Source: CAWCCP01 sp963701245 (GTDB lineage Bacteria; Patescibacteriota; Saccharimonadia; Saccharimonadales; UBA4665). Taken from it: a stretch of DNA of 64,000 nt. Under the pieces are notes generated by a model that saw only the letters and a list, made by a program, of their open reading frames with translations, searched no databases and was not told the DNA's origin. Numbering within the stretch: the first letter of the stretch is position 1; each line of letters starts with the position of its first letter. The DNA is taken from assembly GCA_963701245.1 (NCBI GenBank), contig OY969576.1:496001-560000 (forward strand). The letters are read 5' to 3'. Shown here in pieces: positions 54,146-63,298 of this stretch. The translations under genes were made by a program, and so were the position numbers.

Positions 54146-55849
54146 ATGACTATACAGGAATCACTGAAGCACCACTTGCGCGTGAACCGGTCGTTTGGTG
54201 TCCAATTTATTAGCATTGTCGTTGCAGCGCATGGAATATTTATTTTAGCTACAAGCTTGCTTGATCAAGTTGGAGGATTTCATGGAGCCCGCTTAAGTGC
54301 CTTTGTAATCGATATACCACTACTTCTTGGATTAAGTTTGCTGTATTTAAGCACTTTGCTTCGTAGAAGAAAACGAAGAGCATGGGTGATTACCGTATTA
54401 GCCTATTCATTTTATCTAGGTCTTGGCTTTGCAAATGTATTCGAAACAATATCAATTCATAGTTTTACAGGTGTAGATATCATCAGATCTCTAGTGCTGC
54501 CGGGAGCAATCTTGACGCTACTCTTTGTTATGCAGAAAGATTTCGTCGTAAATAGTGATATACAAGGTTTGCGTGTCGCAACTAGATTTTCAATAATAAT
54601 ACTTATTGTCGCCTTAGTGTACGGTGTCGCAGGATTTTCTTTGTTAGATAAAAGTGATTTCCATCAAGAAATCGCCTTCCCTTCAGCCTTACAGTATACA
54701 ATTGATCAATTTGACTTAACTACAAATAAACCCTTACATCCTTATACACGGCGAGCGAAAATATTTGTAAATTCGCTTTCATTTGTCAGTATAGCGGCGT
54801 TTATCTATGTTCTTATTTCATTATTCGAGCCGCTTAGATTGCGCCTTACAGATCAATCCCTGAACCGAGATCACTTACACAAATTGCTTACCATTTATGG
54901 TGGCTCAAGTGAGGACTTTTTTAAATTGTGGCCACATGATAAACAGTATTTTTTTGATCAATCTCAACGCTGCAGCTTGGCTTTTCATGTCTATAAAGGG
55001 GTGGCTCTATGTTTGGGTGATATTGTAGGTGAAAAGAAACATTTTAGTCAAACAATGTCTGAATTTGAAAGGCTCTGTTTTAATAATGACTGGCTTCCAG
55101 CCTTAATACATATTGAATATGACCACCATGAGTTGTACGAAAAGCATGGATTTAGTTTACAAAAAATAGGCCAAGAAGCTGTTATCGACATAGAACATTT
55201 TCAATCAACGGTAGCAACAAACAAATATTTTAGAAATATTACTAACAAGTTTACAAAACAAGGTTATTCTTGCGAGATGCTGCAACCTCCACATCATCCA
55301 GCTGTGCTGGATCGATTGGATGAAATATCTAAAGATTGGTTAAGCGTTGGGGGCAGAGTCGAAAGAGGTTTCGCGATGGGTTACTATTCACAAGAATATA
55401 TGCAGCAATGTCCTGTCGTGATTGTGAGGGACGCGGCTGGGACTATACAAGCATTTATGAATAAGCTGCCGATAGACTTTGATTTAGAGGAAGCTAGTTT
55501 TGATTTATTGCGTCATACTAAGAATAGTCTTGGGAATATAAATGATTTTTTGCTCATGAACTTCATTACCAAATTGGTAGATGATAAGTATAAGTGGTTA
55601 AATCTTGGTTTATGTCCGCTCATTGGTTTAGATGAGCCAGATAATGAAAATAAAGGGCTCGTTGACGGCATACTGCGATTTGCGTACGCTAACGGTGATA
55701 GGTTCTATTCCTTCAGTGGATTATATCGATTTAAGTCGAAGTATGAACCAATATGGCGAGATAGATATATAGCCTATCAATCTGGTATTAGAGGATTCAC
55801 GAGAACGACAAATGCGCTCATGAAATGTATGCGTGTGGATATTAAGTGA
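54146..55849 (+). CDS. MprF-like phosphatidylglycerol aminoacyltransferase (DUF2156)
   Basis: 567 aa. Five or six TM helices (to about residue 235) precede a C-terminal DUF2156 aminoacyltransferase domain (YGGSSEDFFKLWPHDKQYFF, GVALCLGDIVG, FLLMNFITKLVDDKYKWLNLGLCPL). It would use aminoacyl-tRNA to modify membrane lipid from the cytoplasmic face. It lacks the large flippase half of MprF. Its end overlaps the convergent kinase gene by 8 bp. Confidence 0.85.
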   Translation: MTIQESLKHHLRVNRSFGVQFISIVVAAHGIFILATSLLDQVGGFHGARLSAFVIDIPLLLGLSLLYLSTLLRRRKRRAWVITVLAYSFYLGLGFANVFETISIHSFTGVDIIRSLVLPGAILTLLFVMQKDFVVNSDIQGLRVATRFSIIILIVALVYGVAGFSLLDKSDFHQEIAFPSALQYTIDQFDLTTNKPLHPYTRRAKIFVNSLSFVSIAAFIYVLISLFEPLRLRLTDQSLNRDHLHKLLTIYGGSSEDFFKLWPHDKQYFFDQSQRCSLAFHVYKGVALCLGDIVGEKKHFSQTMSEFERLCFNNDWLPALIHIEYDHHELYEKHGFSLQKIGQEAVIDIEHFQSTVATNKYFRNITNKFTKQGYSCEMLQPPHHPAVLDRLDEISKDWLSVGGRVERGFAMGYYSQEYMQQCPVVIVRDAAGTIQAFMNKLPIDFDLEEASFDLLRHTKNSLGNINDFLLMNFITKLVDDKYKWLNLGLCPLIGLDEPDNENKGLVDGILRFAYANGDRFYSFSGLYRFKSKYEPIWRDRYIAYQSGIRGFTRTTNALMKCMRVDIK

Positions 55850-56483
55850 TTACTCTATTTATAAGCTCCATCGTTTGTCGGTGAACTTCGTTTTTATTTC
55901 CTGTGGCTTCAATTATCTCCGTTTGAAACATGCTCGCAGCATCTTTATACCCATCTATAACGCGTAAACTGAAATCTTCAGGTTGATTTTCAAAATAGTC
56001 ACTATTTTGACTACTATGCCGAGCTTTTCGATGCGCATCAATTACATCTGTAGGTGCGTAGTAACAAATCACCAAATCTGGTGAAAAAAGGGCCATAGCT
56101 TCTGACGTCGCTTTCTCCCCTTCAGTTCGAGATAGTCCGCTACCGTATACCTGATACGCCATAATTGATAGTGGACTGCGATCCACTAGACAAATTGTAC
56201 CCTCAGTTCGGAGTATGTCTAATTTATGTGCGAGGGCGCTATACATCGCAAGTATGATATATAAATCCGTGATTGGTAATCTAGGCAAGTCTGGATTAAG
56301 TGAAACGGAACGTAATGCTTCACCAATTGGGGTTCCACCACTTAGGCGAGTGGTGTAGACTTTTAAGTTTTTTGCAATTAATGCTTTTGACGCTAGAGCG
56401 ATTTGAGTGGACTTACCAACGCCGTCAGGACCATCAAACATAATTAGAGCACCGTACGTATCTAGCTGCCCAAAACTATTCAT
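55842..56483 (-). CDS. Thymidylate kinase-like protein (second copy)
   Basis: 213 aa. P-loop DGPDGVGKSTQI, VDRSPLSIMAYQVYGSG and the LID-like ARHSSQNSDYFENQPEDF. It is not closely related in sequence to the kinase domain at 53235. A deoxynucleoside-monophosphate kinase with different specificity is possible. It lies 33 bp before rplA-side genes on the same strand but is read away from them. Confidence 0.85.
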   Translation of the reverse strand: MNSFGQLDTYGALIMFDGPDGVGKSTQIALASKALIAKNLKVYTTRLSGGTPIGEALRSVSLNPDLPRLPITDLYIILAMYSALAHKLDILRTEGTICLVDRSPLSIMAYQVYGSGLSRTEGEKATSEAMALFSPDLVICYYAPTDVIDAHRKARHSSQNSDYFENQPEDFSLRVIDGYKDAASMFQTEIIEATGNKNEVHRQTMELINRVIT

Positions 56484-56516
56484 AACCGTTATTGTTGCAG
56501 AGTACTACCTAGCTGT

Positions 56517-57515
56517 CTAGTTAATAGTACTGTTATCTAAAGACAATGATGGCCCCATAGTTGTGGTTAGATAAAGAGACTTAAGGTATATGCCCTTAAT
56601 ACTACTTGGTTTATTACCTTTAATACTAGCTAATACAGCTTGAGCATTGGCGAGTAATTGTTGGTCTGTAAAGCTGGTCTTCCCTATGCCGAGATGCACA
56701 ATACCTGTACTATCTACACGATATTCTACTTTTCCAGCCTTTGCTTCACTCACCGCTTTTGAAATATCGTTTGTTACGGTGCCACTTTTCGGACTTGGCA
56801 TAAGTCCACGAGGACCAAGCAATCGAGCGTATTTGCCCAATTTACTCATTAGTGACGGAGTAGCGATTAAGACATTAAACGTTAACGAGCCCTTCTCAAG
56901 AAGATTGAGGACATCATCGGTACCCACTATATCTGCTCCGGCTTTCTTTGCAGCGTCAACATCGTCGGTAAGAACCGCGACTTTTATTTGTTTGCCTGTA
57001 CCTGATGGCAAAACAAGCGTATCTCGTATGTTCTGATCGGCAATACGAGGGTCAACCCCGAGTTTGACATGGAGTTCAACAGTCGCATCAAACTTTACGT
57101 AACTCGTCTTCTTCGCAAGACTGATTGCCTCTTCCAAAGAGTATGCCTTATTTTTATCAACTAATTCTGCACTCGTTCGAAACTTTTTGCCTTTCCGCTC
57201 AAGTTTGCTACGTGTCGGTTTAACTACTTTTTTAGAAATCTGGTCAGAGTCTTCACTAGGTTGAGATTTTCTAGCTTCCTTTTCGGCTTTTAATTCAGCC
57301 TCTTTCAATGATTTTGCACTGCGCTTACCGGATTTGGCTGTACTTTCTTTATCGGGTTGGGTTACATCTTGTTCGGTCAAAGTTTGGTCTTTAGTGACAA
57401 TTTCAGCAGCACCCGACTCAACCTCCGATTTTTCGACTACCGTCTTCTTTTTACTAACTTTCGCGTCTAGCGTTTTATCGCTTTCTGATTCCATTTCCAG
57501 CTCCTTCGTGGTCAT
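56517..57515 (-). CDS. rplA: 50S ribosomal protein L1 with long N-terminal extension
   Basis: 332 aa, about 100 longer than usual. The L1 core starts near residue 105 (KKFRTSAELVDKNKAYSLEEAI) and contains the family block LGPRGLMPSPKSGTVT. Residues 1-104 are low-complexity Lys/Glu/Ser-rich and probably disordered. It binds 23S rRNA at the stalk and represses its own operon in other bacteria. It follows rplK. Confidence 0.94.
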   Translation of the reverse strand: MTTKELEMESESDKTLDAKVSKKKTVVEKSEVESGAAEIVTKDQTLTEQDVTQPDKESTAKSGKRSAKSLKEAELKAEKEARKSQPSEDSDQISKKVVKPTRSKLERKGKKFRTSAELVDKNKAYSLEEAISLAKKTSYVKFDATVELHVKLGVDPRIADQNIRDTLVLPSGTGKQIKVAVLTDDVDAAKKAGADIVGTDDVLNLLEKGSLTFNVLIATPSLMSKLGKYARLLGPRGLMPSPKSGTVTNDISKAVSEAKAGKVEYRVDSTGIVHLGIGKTSFTDQQLLANAQAVLASIKGNKPSSIKGIYLKSLYLTTTMGPSLSLDNSTIN

Positions 57516-57558
57516 TGCGACAAATGATTATTGTCTCCCACAATTAGTAGATTAATAA

Positions 57559-57993
57559 TTATTTAGCTTCTTCGACTTCTACGCCCATACTTCTGGCAGT
57601 GCCCGCAACCATTCGTTTTATAGACTCAATATCGTCAGCATTCATATCTTCAGCTTTAGTTTCTGCTATTTGCGTGAGCTGATCTTGAGATAATTTTTTG
57701 GTAATTTTTTCACTGTTTGGCTTGCCTGAGCCTTTGTCGATTTTGAGCGCTGCCCTAATAAGGTCATCGGTTGGTGCACCAACTACTCCAAAACTCATTG
57801 AGCGGTCATCATACACTGTGATATGAACTGTCACTAGGGTACCTTGCATATCTTTTGTTGATTCGTTAAACGGATTAATAAAATCCATCATATTAACGCC
57901 ATACTGACCAAGGGTACTACCGACTGGTGGTGCAGCATTCGCCTGACCAGCTCGAATTTTCAGTTTTAGGTTTGCTTTTACAACTTTTGCCAT
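57559..57993 (-). CDS. rplK: 50S ribosomal protein L11
   Basis: 144 aa. LKLKIRAGQANAAPPVGSTLGQYGVNMMDF and the C-terminal RNA-binding domain (IESIKRMVAGTARSMGVEVE) are complete. AGGAGGAG precedes the ATG. Confidence 0.96.
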   Translation of the reverse strand: MAKVVKANLKLKIRAGQANAAPPVGSTLGQYGVNMMDFINPFNESTKDMQGTLVTVHITVYDDRSMSFGVVGAPTDDLIRAALKIDKGSGKPNSEKITKKLSQDQLTQIAETKAEDMNADDIESIKRMVAGTARSMGVEVEEAK

Positions 57994-58087
57994 AAAAAAT
58001 ACTCCTCCTGGAGTGCGTAACTCTTAAATTTTACACTATTATCATGCATTCGTCCACTGTCTATTGAGCGTATCGAAACATGAGGAC

Positions 58088-58636
58088 TTAGACGCGTTTA
58101 ACCTGTAAGCCATCGAGTTCAACAGGTGTTTCTCGTCCAAACATGTTTACTAGAACTTTGAGCTTGCCCTTAGCTGCATCAATTTCATTAATACTGCCGT
58201 CAAAACCTTTAAATGGTCCGTCAACGATATTCACTATCTCACCTATGTTGAAGTCAATCTTATGCTTCGGTTGTTCTAGCCCCATTCGTTTCTGTATTTT
58301 CTCAATCTCATCCTGTTCAATTGGCGTTGGATCAGTGCCACTTCCTACGAATCCAGTCACCGACGGCGTGTTACGCACGATATACCATGCGTCTTCGCTG
58401 AGTTTCATTTGGACAAGAACATAACCTTGGAAAATTCTTTTTTCAACAACGCGACGCTTGCCGTTTTTGATTTCAATCATTTTTTCTTTTGGGACTAAGA
58501 CCTGAAAAATTTTATCGCCCATATCAAGTGAATCAGCTCTTTGACGTATACTTTCGGCAACCTTCTCCTCATAACCACTATATGTATGGATAGCGTACCA
58601 TTGTTTGTTTGCATCGTAGCGTTTACTGCTGATCAT
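58088..58636 (-). CDS. nusG: Transcription termination/antitermination protein NusG
   Basis: 182 aa. The NGN domain (KQWYAIHTYSGYEEKVAESI, RIFQGYVLVQM) and C-terminal KOW domain (VNIVDGPFKGFDGSINEID). It couples RNA polymerase to ribosomes or Rho. It follows secE by 10 bp. Confidence 0.96.
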   Translation of the reverse strand: MISSKRYDANKQWYAIHTYSGYEEKVAESIRQRADSLDMGDKIFQVLVPKEKMIEIKNGKRRVVEKRIFQGYVLVQMKLSEDAWYIVRNTPSVTGFVGSGTDPTPIEQDEIEKIQKRMGLEQPKHKIDFNIGEIVNIVDGPFKGFDGSINEIDAAKGKLKVLVNMFGRETPVELDGLQVKRV

Positions 58637-58646
58637 AACCTATCCT

Positions 58647-59072
58647 TTACTTTAAAAGTATATTTTTAAATAATTTATCTAAGCCGAGGTCAACAAGTGC
58701 TATGGTAGCTCCAAATACAATTGCGAAGATCATTACAGCAAAAGTCAACTGTCGCGATTGCTTCCAGTTCGGCCAAGTGACGTATTTTAGCTCTTTTAAA
58801 CTGTTTCGAAAGTATCTTGGCCATATGATAAGACCTATCCAGTAGCACACTTTAGCAATTGCTTTGAAGGGCTGAATCTTAAATAGTTTGGAAAAAAATC
58901 GACCGATCGGTGAAAATATAGCTCGAAATATTTTTCCGAAAACTCGTTTTACCTTACTAAATTTACGCGGCTTTTCAGTTGCTTCAGTCGCTTTGATAGC
59001 TCGTTCGCGAAAGGTTTCAGGATTCTTTACGCGGCGTTTGCTTTTAGACGGATCTAATTGCTCGTCAGCCAT
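58647..59072 (-). CDS. secE: SecE preprotein translocase subunit with N-terminal extension
   Basis: 141 aa. The SecE core is the last 60 residues (FRNSLKELKYVTWPNWKQSRQ, then one TM helix). The first 80 residues are strongly basic with an amphipathic or hydrophobic stretch (ICYWIGLIIW region) that is absent from short SecE proteins. Start supported by GGAG. First gene of the secE-nusG-rplK-rplA cluster. Confidence 0.88.
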   Translation of the reverse strand: MADEQLDPSKSKRRVKNPETFRERAIKATEATEKPRKFSKVKRVFGKIFRAIFSPIGRFFSKLFKIQPFKAIAKVCYWIGLIIWPRYFRNSLKELKYVTWPNWKQSRQLTFAVMIFAIVFGATIALVDLGLDKLFKNILLK

Positions 59073-59111
59073 TTTTTACTCCAATTTTCAGTAACCCGGA
59101 TTTTACCTAAT

Positions 59112-59137
59112 AAAAAAACCTACATACTGTTGTAGGT
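59112..59137 (-). terminator. Promoter-proximal hairpin with U-run in secE leader
   Basis: 7-bp stem ACCTACA/TGTAGGT with a 6-nt loop, then seven T on the minus strand. It begins about 5 nt after the predicted transcription start, so it resembles an intrinsic terminator inside the leader (attenuator) rather than the end of an upstream gene, since none exists on that strand nearby. Confidence 0.65.
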
Positions 59138-59148
59138 CTTATCTGTCA

Positions 59149-59177
59149 ATATTACCACGAGAATATTTAGATAGCAA
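59149..59177 (-). promoter_or_regulatory. secE-nusG operon promoter
   Basis: TTGCTA (59172-59177), 17-bp spacer, extended -10 TGGTAATAT (core 59149-59154). Predicted start near 59142. Confidence 0.6.
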
Positions 59178-59222
59178 CCTTCTTTTAGATTGAACTACAT
59201 AAATACAAAAAACTGGTTTTGT

Positions 59223-59228
59223 TATAGT
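59223..59228 (+). promoter_or_regulatory. Extended -10 of GT2 gene (leaderless)
   Basis: TGTTATAGT with 7 nt between the -10 and the ATG at 59236. Confidence 0.5.
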
Positions 59229-59235
59229 AAAGGTA

Positions 59236-60741
59236 ATGCCGCACATACTATACATAATTGGACTTATTAGTGTTGCAGAAATCTGTCAATGGAATTCTTA
59301 TATTTGGCGATTTAATAAATTTTTAGCTTCGGTCATCATCATAAGTTTATCAGTTGCAAGCGGTATATTAATTATTCAAAGCGCCACAATCTGGGCCCTG
59401 CTCTTGCTTATAATAAATACCTATAGAGTCGTCAATCTGCTGAGAGTAGTAGAGCACAGATCGAAAAAGTCATATCTGTTACGCGTTTGCCGTCAAACTT
59501 CTCTTATCCTGATAGGATTGCAAATAGTCATTGTCATACTTTGGTATTTAGCCAGGCAGTATCAGTATTCTATATCGCTTCTTGTGGTAGTTTGTTTATG
59601 CATACAAGTGATCGTTGCTGTAACTCTTTTAGTATCAATATCTAGAAATGCTCGTAAAATGTCAGCAGTAGAATTAAATCAAAACCTCACGGACGAGCAG
59701 TTACCAACATTAACAATCGCTATACCAGCAAGAAATGAAACGCTAGATTTGCAAGCATGCTTGGCGAAATTAACGAAATCTAACTATCCCAAACTTGAAA
59801 TTGTGGTACTCGATGACTGTTCGCAAAGCGCTAAAACTCCAGAAATTATCCGACAATTTGCTCATGACGGCGTACGTTTTATTGCTGGCGATGTTCCACC
59901 GGATAAGTGGTTAGCCAAAAATTTCGCATACGAACAGCTGCTTCAGCAATCAAATGGAGAACTTATTTTATTTTGTGGTGTTGACGTGCGTTTTGATGAA
60001 GCTACATTACGTGAGATAGTTACTATCTTTCTAAATAAACATAAGAAAATGTTGAGTTTTATGCCTATCAATGAGTTACCCGCTTCGTCGCGTATTCGGT
60101 CGCTTATTATTCAACCGTCCCGATATGCCTGGGAAATAGCTTTACCCCGTAAAACTTTTAACAGACCTCCAGTCTTAAGTACTTGTTGGATTACACAACG
60201 ACAGTTTCTAAACAAAAGTGGAACTTTTAAGGCTATTAAAAATTCAATTAGTCCAGAAAGTTATTTTGCGAAACAAGCCGTTCAGGCTGATGACGGTTAT
60301 TGTTTTCTAATAAGTAGTTTGACACTTGGTCTATCTAGTTCAAAAAGCGTAGATGAGCAAAAGGCAACTGCTGTACGTACCAGGTATCCTCAGTTGCACA
60401 GGCGGCCAGAATTTGTCATGTTAACAAGTTTACTTGAAATAGTAAGCTTTGATATTCCTTTACTATTTTTCTTATACTACTTACTCTCGTTTCGATTACT
60501 CTATTGTGTATCTGCTTTAATAGTATGTCTTTTAAATGGTGTGTTTTACGCATATATTTCATTCATAACTTACAGGAAAAAATTTGTTTGGACATATTGT
60601 CTAGCGCCCATAGCGTCAATGTATGATATCTGTATTCTTAACTTGTCTATGTGGCTGTACGAATTTAAAGAAGTGATCTGGAAAGAGCGAAATGTTTGTA
60701 TTCCAGTAATGCAAACATACGACAAACTACCAAAAGCGTAA
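59236..60741 (+). CDS. GT2-family membrane glycosyltransferase
   Basis: 501 aa. Four or five N-terminal TM helices precede a GT-A domain (from about residue 155): LTIAIPARNETLDLQACL, VVLDDCSQSAKTPE, and FCGVDVRFDE, where the GVDV stands for the DxD metal site. Two or more C-terminal TM helices follow. A polyprenol- or glycolipid-linked product at the cytoplasmic membrane is likely. Unlinked to neighbouring genes. Confidence 0.85.
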   Translation: MPHILYIIGLISVAEICQWNSYIWRFNKFLASVIIISLSVASGILIIQSATIWALLLLIINTYRVVNLLRVVEHRSKKSYLLRVCRQTSLILIGLQIVIVILWYLARQYQYSISLLVVVCLCIQVIVAVTLLVSISRNARKMSAVELNQNLTDEQLPTLTIAIPARNETLDLQACLAKLTKSNYPKLEIVVLDDCSQSAKTPEIIRQFAHDGVRFIAGDVPPDKWLAKNFAYEQLLQQSNGELILFCGVDVRFDEATLREIVTIFLNKHKKMLSFMPINELPASSRIRSLIIQPSRYAWEIALPRKTFNRPPVLSTCWITQRQFLNKSGTFKAIKNSISPESYFAKQAVQADDGYCFLISSLTLGLSSSKSVDEQKATAVRTRYPQLHRRPEFVMLTSLLEIVSFDIPLLFFLYYLLSFRLLYCVSALIVCLLNGVFYAYISFITYRKKFVWTYCLAPIASMYDICILNLSMWLYEFKEVIWKERNVCIPVMQTYDKLPKA

Positions 60742-60770
60742 TGAAGTCATCTATCGTTTAATACCGGAAA

Positions 60771-61889
60771 TTATTGACCATTTGTCAGATTAGGAATAAA
60801 GATAGTAAATGTAGAACCCTTATCGAGTTCGCTATGTAAATTAATGTCAGCATGTAGCATACGTGCCAATTTCATTGTTACATAGAGCCCTAATCCTGTT
60901 CCGTTTGCTTTCCGAGTCCTAAAATCTCCAGAGCGAAAGAACTTGTCATAGACGTGCTCTTGATCGCTTTTACTTATTCCAATTCCTGTATCAGTTATAC
61001 TAAATTCAACACCTCTATCCGACTGCTTGGCTCCGATTGCTATGTGTCCTTTTTCGGTATACTTTAGCGCGTTCGTCATAAAATTTTGCAATATCTCTTT
61101 GGCGTATAATTTACTCGAATAAAGTAGCTCTAGTTTTGGGTCTAGTTCAGTAAGTATTTGGAGCCCTCTCGATTGCGCATCAGGCAAATAGTTGCTCACT
61201 AATTCCTGACAAAGTTCGTACACGTTAATTGGATCGATAGTAGGTTCCAATTTACCTCGTTCGGCACGACTTAGCATACTTAGATCGTTGATGAGCGCAG
61301 ACAAGAAGAGTACCTGATTGTGCGCTGCTCTTAATGCTTTCTTGACCTCGTTAATATCGCCATATTTATCGACAATAAGCTGAGCATTACTAATATTCCC
61401 TTCGCTAATCGCGACTGGAGTTCTAAGCTCATGACTTACGACACTTATAAATTCATCACGCTCTTCTTCAAGTGACTTTTCGCGTGTAATATCGCGCATT
61501 AATAACACGTAACCACTTTCGCCTTTTTCTCCATACCCAAGATGAACTGGCGCAATACTTAGGTATATATTTATACAGCTTCCATCACTATATTTGATTC
61601 GTAAGTCTCGATTTGAGGTAGGGGTTTTTGTATCTCGCACCATGGACGTTATATCCACCGGCTGATTGTTTTTATTAATCGCTTTAAACAATCCCGTGAG
61701 TGAGTTTGAAGCTCTAATGGTGTTTACATCAAATATGTTAAGGGCAGCTCCGTTATATAAAACAACTTTTGCATGACGATCAACTGCCACTACAGCGTCT
61801 GCCATGCTATTTATTAAACTCGTTAAGCGTTGATGCTCAAGTTCTTCGCTGACCAAATTAGGTCTGACAGGTTTAAGTGGTCGCGCCAT
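60771..61889 (-). CDS. PAS-domain sensor histidine kinase (orphan)
   Basis: 372 aa, cytoplasmic. PAS domain (about 18-135, MADAVVAVDRHAKVVLYNGAA), H-box SHELRTPVAISEGNI, N-box LMTNALKYTE-like, DTGIGISKSD and GTGLGLYVTMKLA. A -10-like TGTCATAAT ends 8 nt before the ATG. No response regulator is adjacent. Confidence 0.92.
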   Translation of the reverse strand: MARPLKPVRPNLVSEELEHQRLTSLINSMADAVVAVDRHAKVVLYNGAALNIFDVNTIRASNSLTGLFKAINKNNQPVDITSMVRDTKTPTSNRDLRIKYSDGSCINIYLSIAPVHLGYGEKGESGYVLLMRDITREKSLEEERDEFISVVSHELRTPVAISEGNISNAQLIVDKYGDINEVKKALRAAHNQVLFLSALINDLSMLSRAERGKLEPTIDPINVYELCQELVSNYLPDAQSRGLQILTELDPKLELLYSSKLYAKEILQNFMTNALKYTEKGHIAIGAKQSDRGVEFSITDTGIGISKSDQEHVYDKFFRSGDFRTRKANGTGLGLYVTMKLARMLHADINLHSELDKGSTFTIFIPNLTNGQ

Positions 61890-61920
61890 ATTTGATAATT
61901 ATGACACAAGCAGGATCAAT

Positions 61921-62622
61921 CTAACTACTTAACAATGGCTGGTAGGTGTGCATTTTTCTACGTATCTGCTTCGCATCAGGTAAAATTTTAAGGAATTCGC
62001 TCCAAAATTCAGGACCGTGTTTTAAAACTCTTGTATGGATTAGTTCATGTAAAAGCACATAGTCAATAAAGTCCCATGGTAACTGCATTAAATAAAGGTT
62101 CAGAACGATTCTCTTATCTTGGTCGCAACTTCCCCACCGGCTTTTTAAAAGTTTTATAGATACTGAACGATATTCAAAACCGTGCTTCAAGGCAAGACTT
62201 TTAAGTCTTTGTGGGAGCAAATTTTCGGCTTGTACTCGCAGTGCGCGAATACCTGCCGTTTCAGCGGCCTTTTGAACCGATGGGCTTTTAATGGTGTACT
62301 GTGACGGGTATCGAACAATAATCTCTGAAGAGACAATACGAGTCGAGGGTTTTTTAATTAGAGGATCTGCAATGAAATTGAGATGATGAGCCTTACCAAT
62401 TAACCGACCTTGTTCGAGCACTCGAACCGGTTTTTTCTTTTGTTCTATCCAAGCATATTTTGATTTAGCAAACGCCAAACCGCTGGCATACGATGCCCAA
62501 TATGGAATACTTACTTTTATTTCGCCTTTAGAGTTAATGCTTAACCGTAAGCTTCTACTATTCTTACATTTATATATGGTGACAATAGTTGAATCGTCAA
62601 TAGTAAATTGTTTATAGGCCAT
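61921..62622 (-). CDS. YgjP-type M48-like metallopeptidase domain protein (DUF45)
   Basis: 233 aa. The zinc motif HELIHTRVLKHGPEFW and the upstream KSRWGSCDQDKRIVLN are the family signature. Members are predicted metal-dependent hydrolases, often near DNA-metabolism genes. It follows the P-loop kinase gene by 19 bp. Confidence 0.9.
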   Translation of the reverse strand: MAYKQFTIDDSTIVTIYKCKNSRSLRLSINSKGEIKVSIPYWASYASGLAFAKSKYAWIEQKKKPVRVLEQGRLIGKAHHLNFIADPLIKKPSTRIVSSEIIVRYPSQYTIKSPSVQKAAETAGIRALRVQAENLLPQRLKSLALKHGFEYRSVSIKLLKSRWGSCDQDKRIVLNLYLMQLPWDFIDYVLLHELIHTRVLKHGPEFWSEFLKILPDAKQIRRKMHTYQPLLSS

Positions 62623-62641
62623 ACTTGAGCAACTATAGTGA

Positions 62642-63298
62642 CTAGCGAATCGAAATATTTCGTCTAGTCATATCAACTCGACCTTGGTTTGGAACCAGAT
62701 TAACCAAGCCGGGTTTAATTACATGAGGATTCGCGTCATCTTGGCTGAGTACACCCATAGTCCTCAGTTTACTGATAACCGCACTTTGCTGCATATTAAA
62801 TAAATGTTTACCACTTACAACGATGTATCCTTCACTTGATGTCGGATTTTGCATACGACTGATCATGCTATCAAATGTGGTACGATCCCAAGTGGCGGCG
62901 TATTTGTCGTCAGCTCGCCTGCGGTCTCGTTTTACGCTTCTACTGAACGCAGTTTCCGGGTCTAGTTGAAACCAAACTAGAATAGGTTGCGTTCGAAATC
63001 GTCTTGCAAGGTCTCGAAGTACTAATCTTTGCGACGTACGCATCGCATTGACATCGTAAACAACACTTAAACCAGCAGATAAGAATTCTTCGGTCATATA
63101 ATCCATAATTTGCGCTACAACTTCGTTCTCTTGCTTATCATAGCGAGGAGTTTCAAATAACTCTCCTCTAATACGATCAGCTTGCATGTGTGCAGCTTGG
63201 ACATTTTCACTAAACTGACGTGAAAAATATGTCTTTCCAGAGCCTGGATATCCGTAGACCAATAGTAAAAACGGCTTCGAAGGATATATTTTCGCCAT
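62642..63298 (-). CDS. P-loop ATPase/kinase (AAA_33-like)
   Basis: 218 aa. Walker A GYPGSGKTYFS, a predicted Walker B-like VVYDVNAM, and the Arg-rich LID (SRSVKRDRRRADDKYAATWD) resemble zeta-toxin/polynucleotide-kinase-type small kinases. Substrate unknown; no antitoxin-like gene is adjacent, which makes a toxin unlikely. Confidence 0.8.
   Translation of the reverse strand: MAKIYPSKPFLLLVYGYPGSGKTYFSRQFSENVQAAHMQADRIRGELFETPRYDKQENEVVAQIMDYMTEEFLSAGLSVVYDVNAMRTSQRLVLRDLARRFRTQPILVWFQLDPETAFSRSVKRDRRRADDKYAATWDRTTFDSMISRMQNPTSSEGYIVVSGKHLFNMQQSAVISKLRTMGVLSQDDANPHVIKPGLVNLVPNQGRVDMTRRNISIR

Noticed and set aside
62642..63298. Zeta-type toxin
   Set aside because: The P-loop kinase resembles that fold, but no antitoxin gene precedes or follows it, and the adjacent gene is a YgjP-type peptidase.
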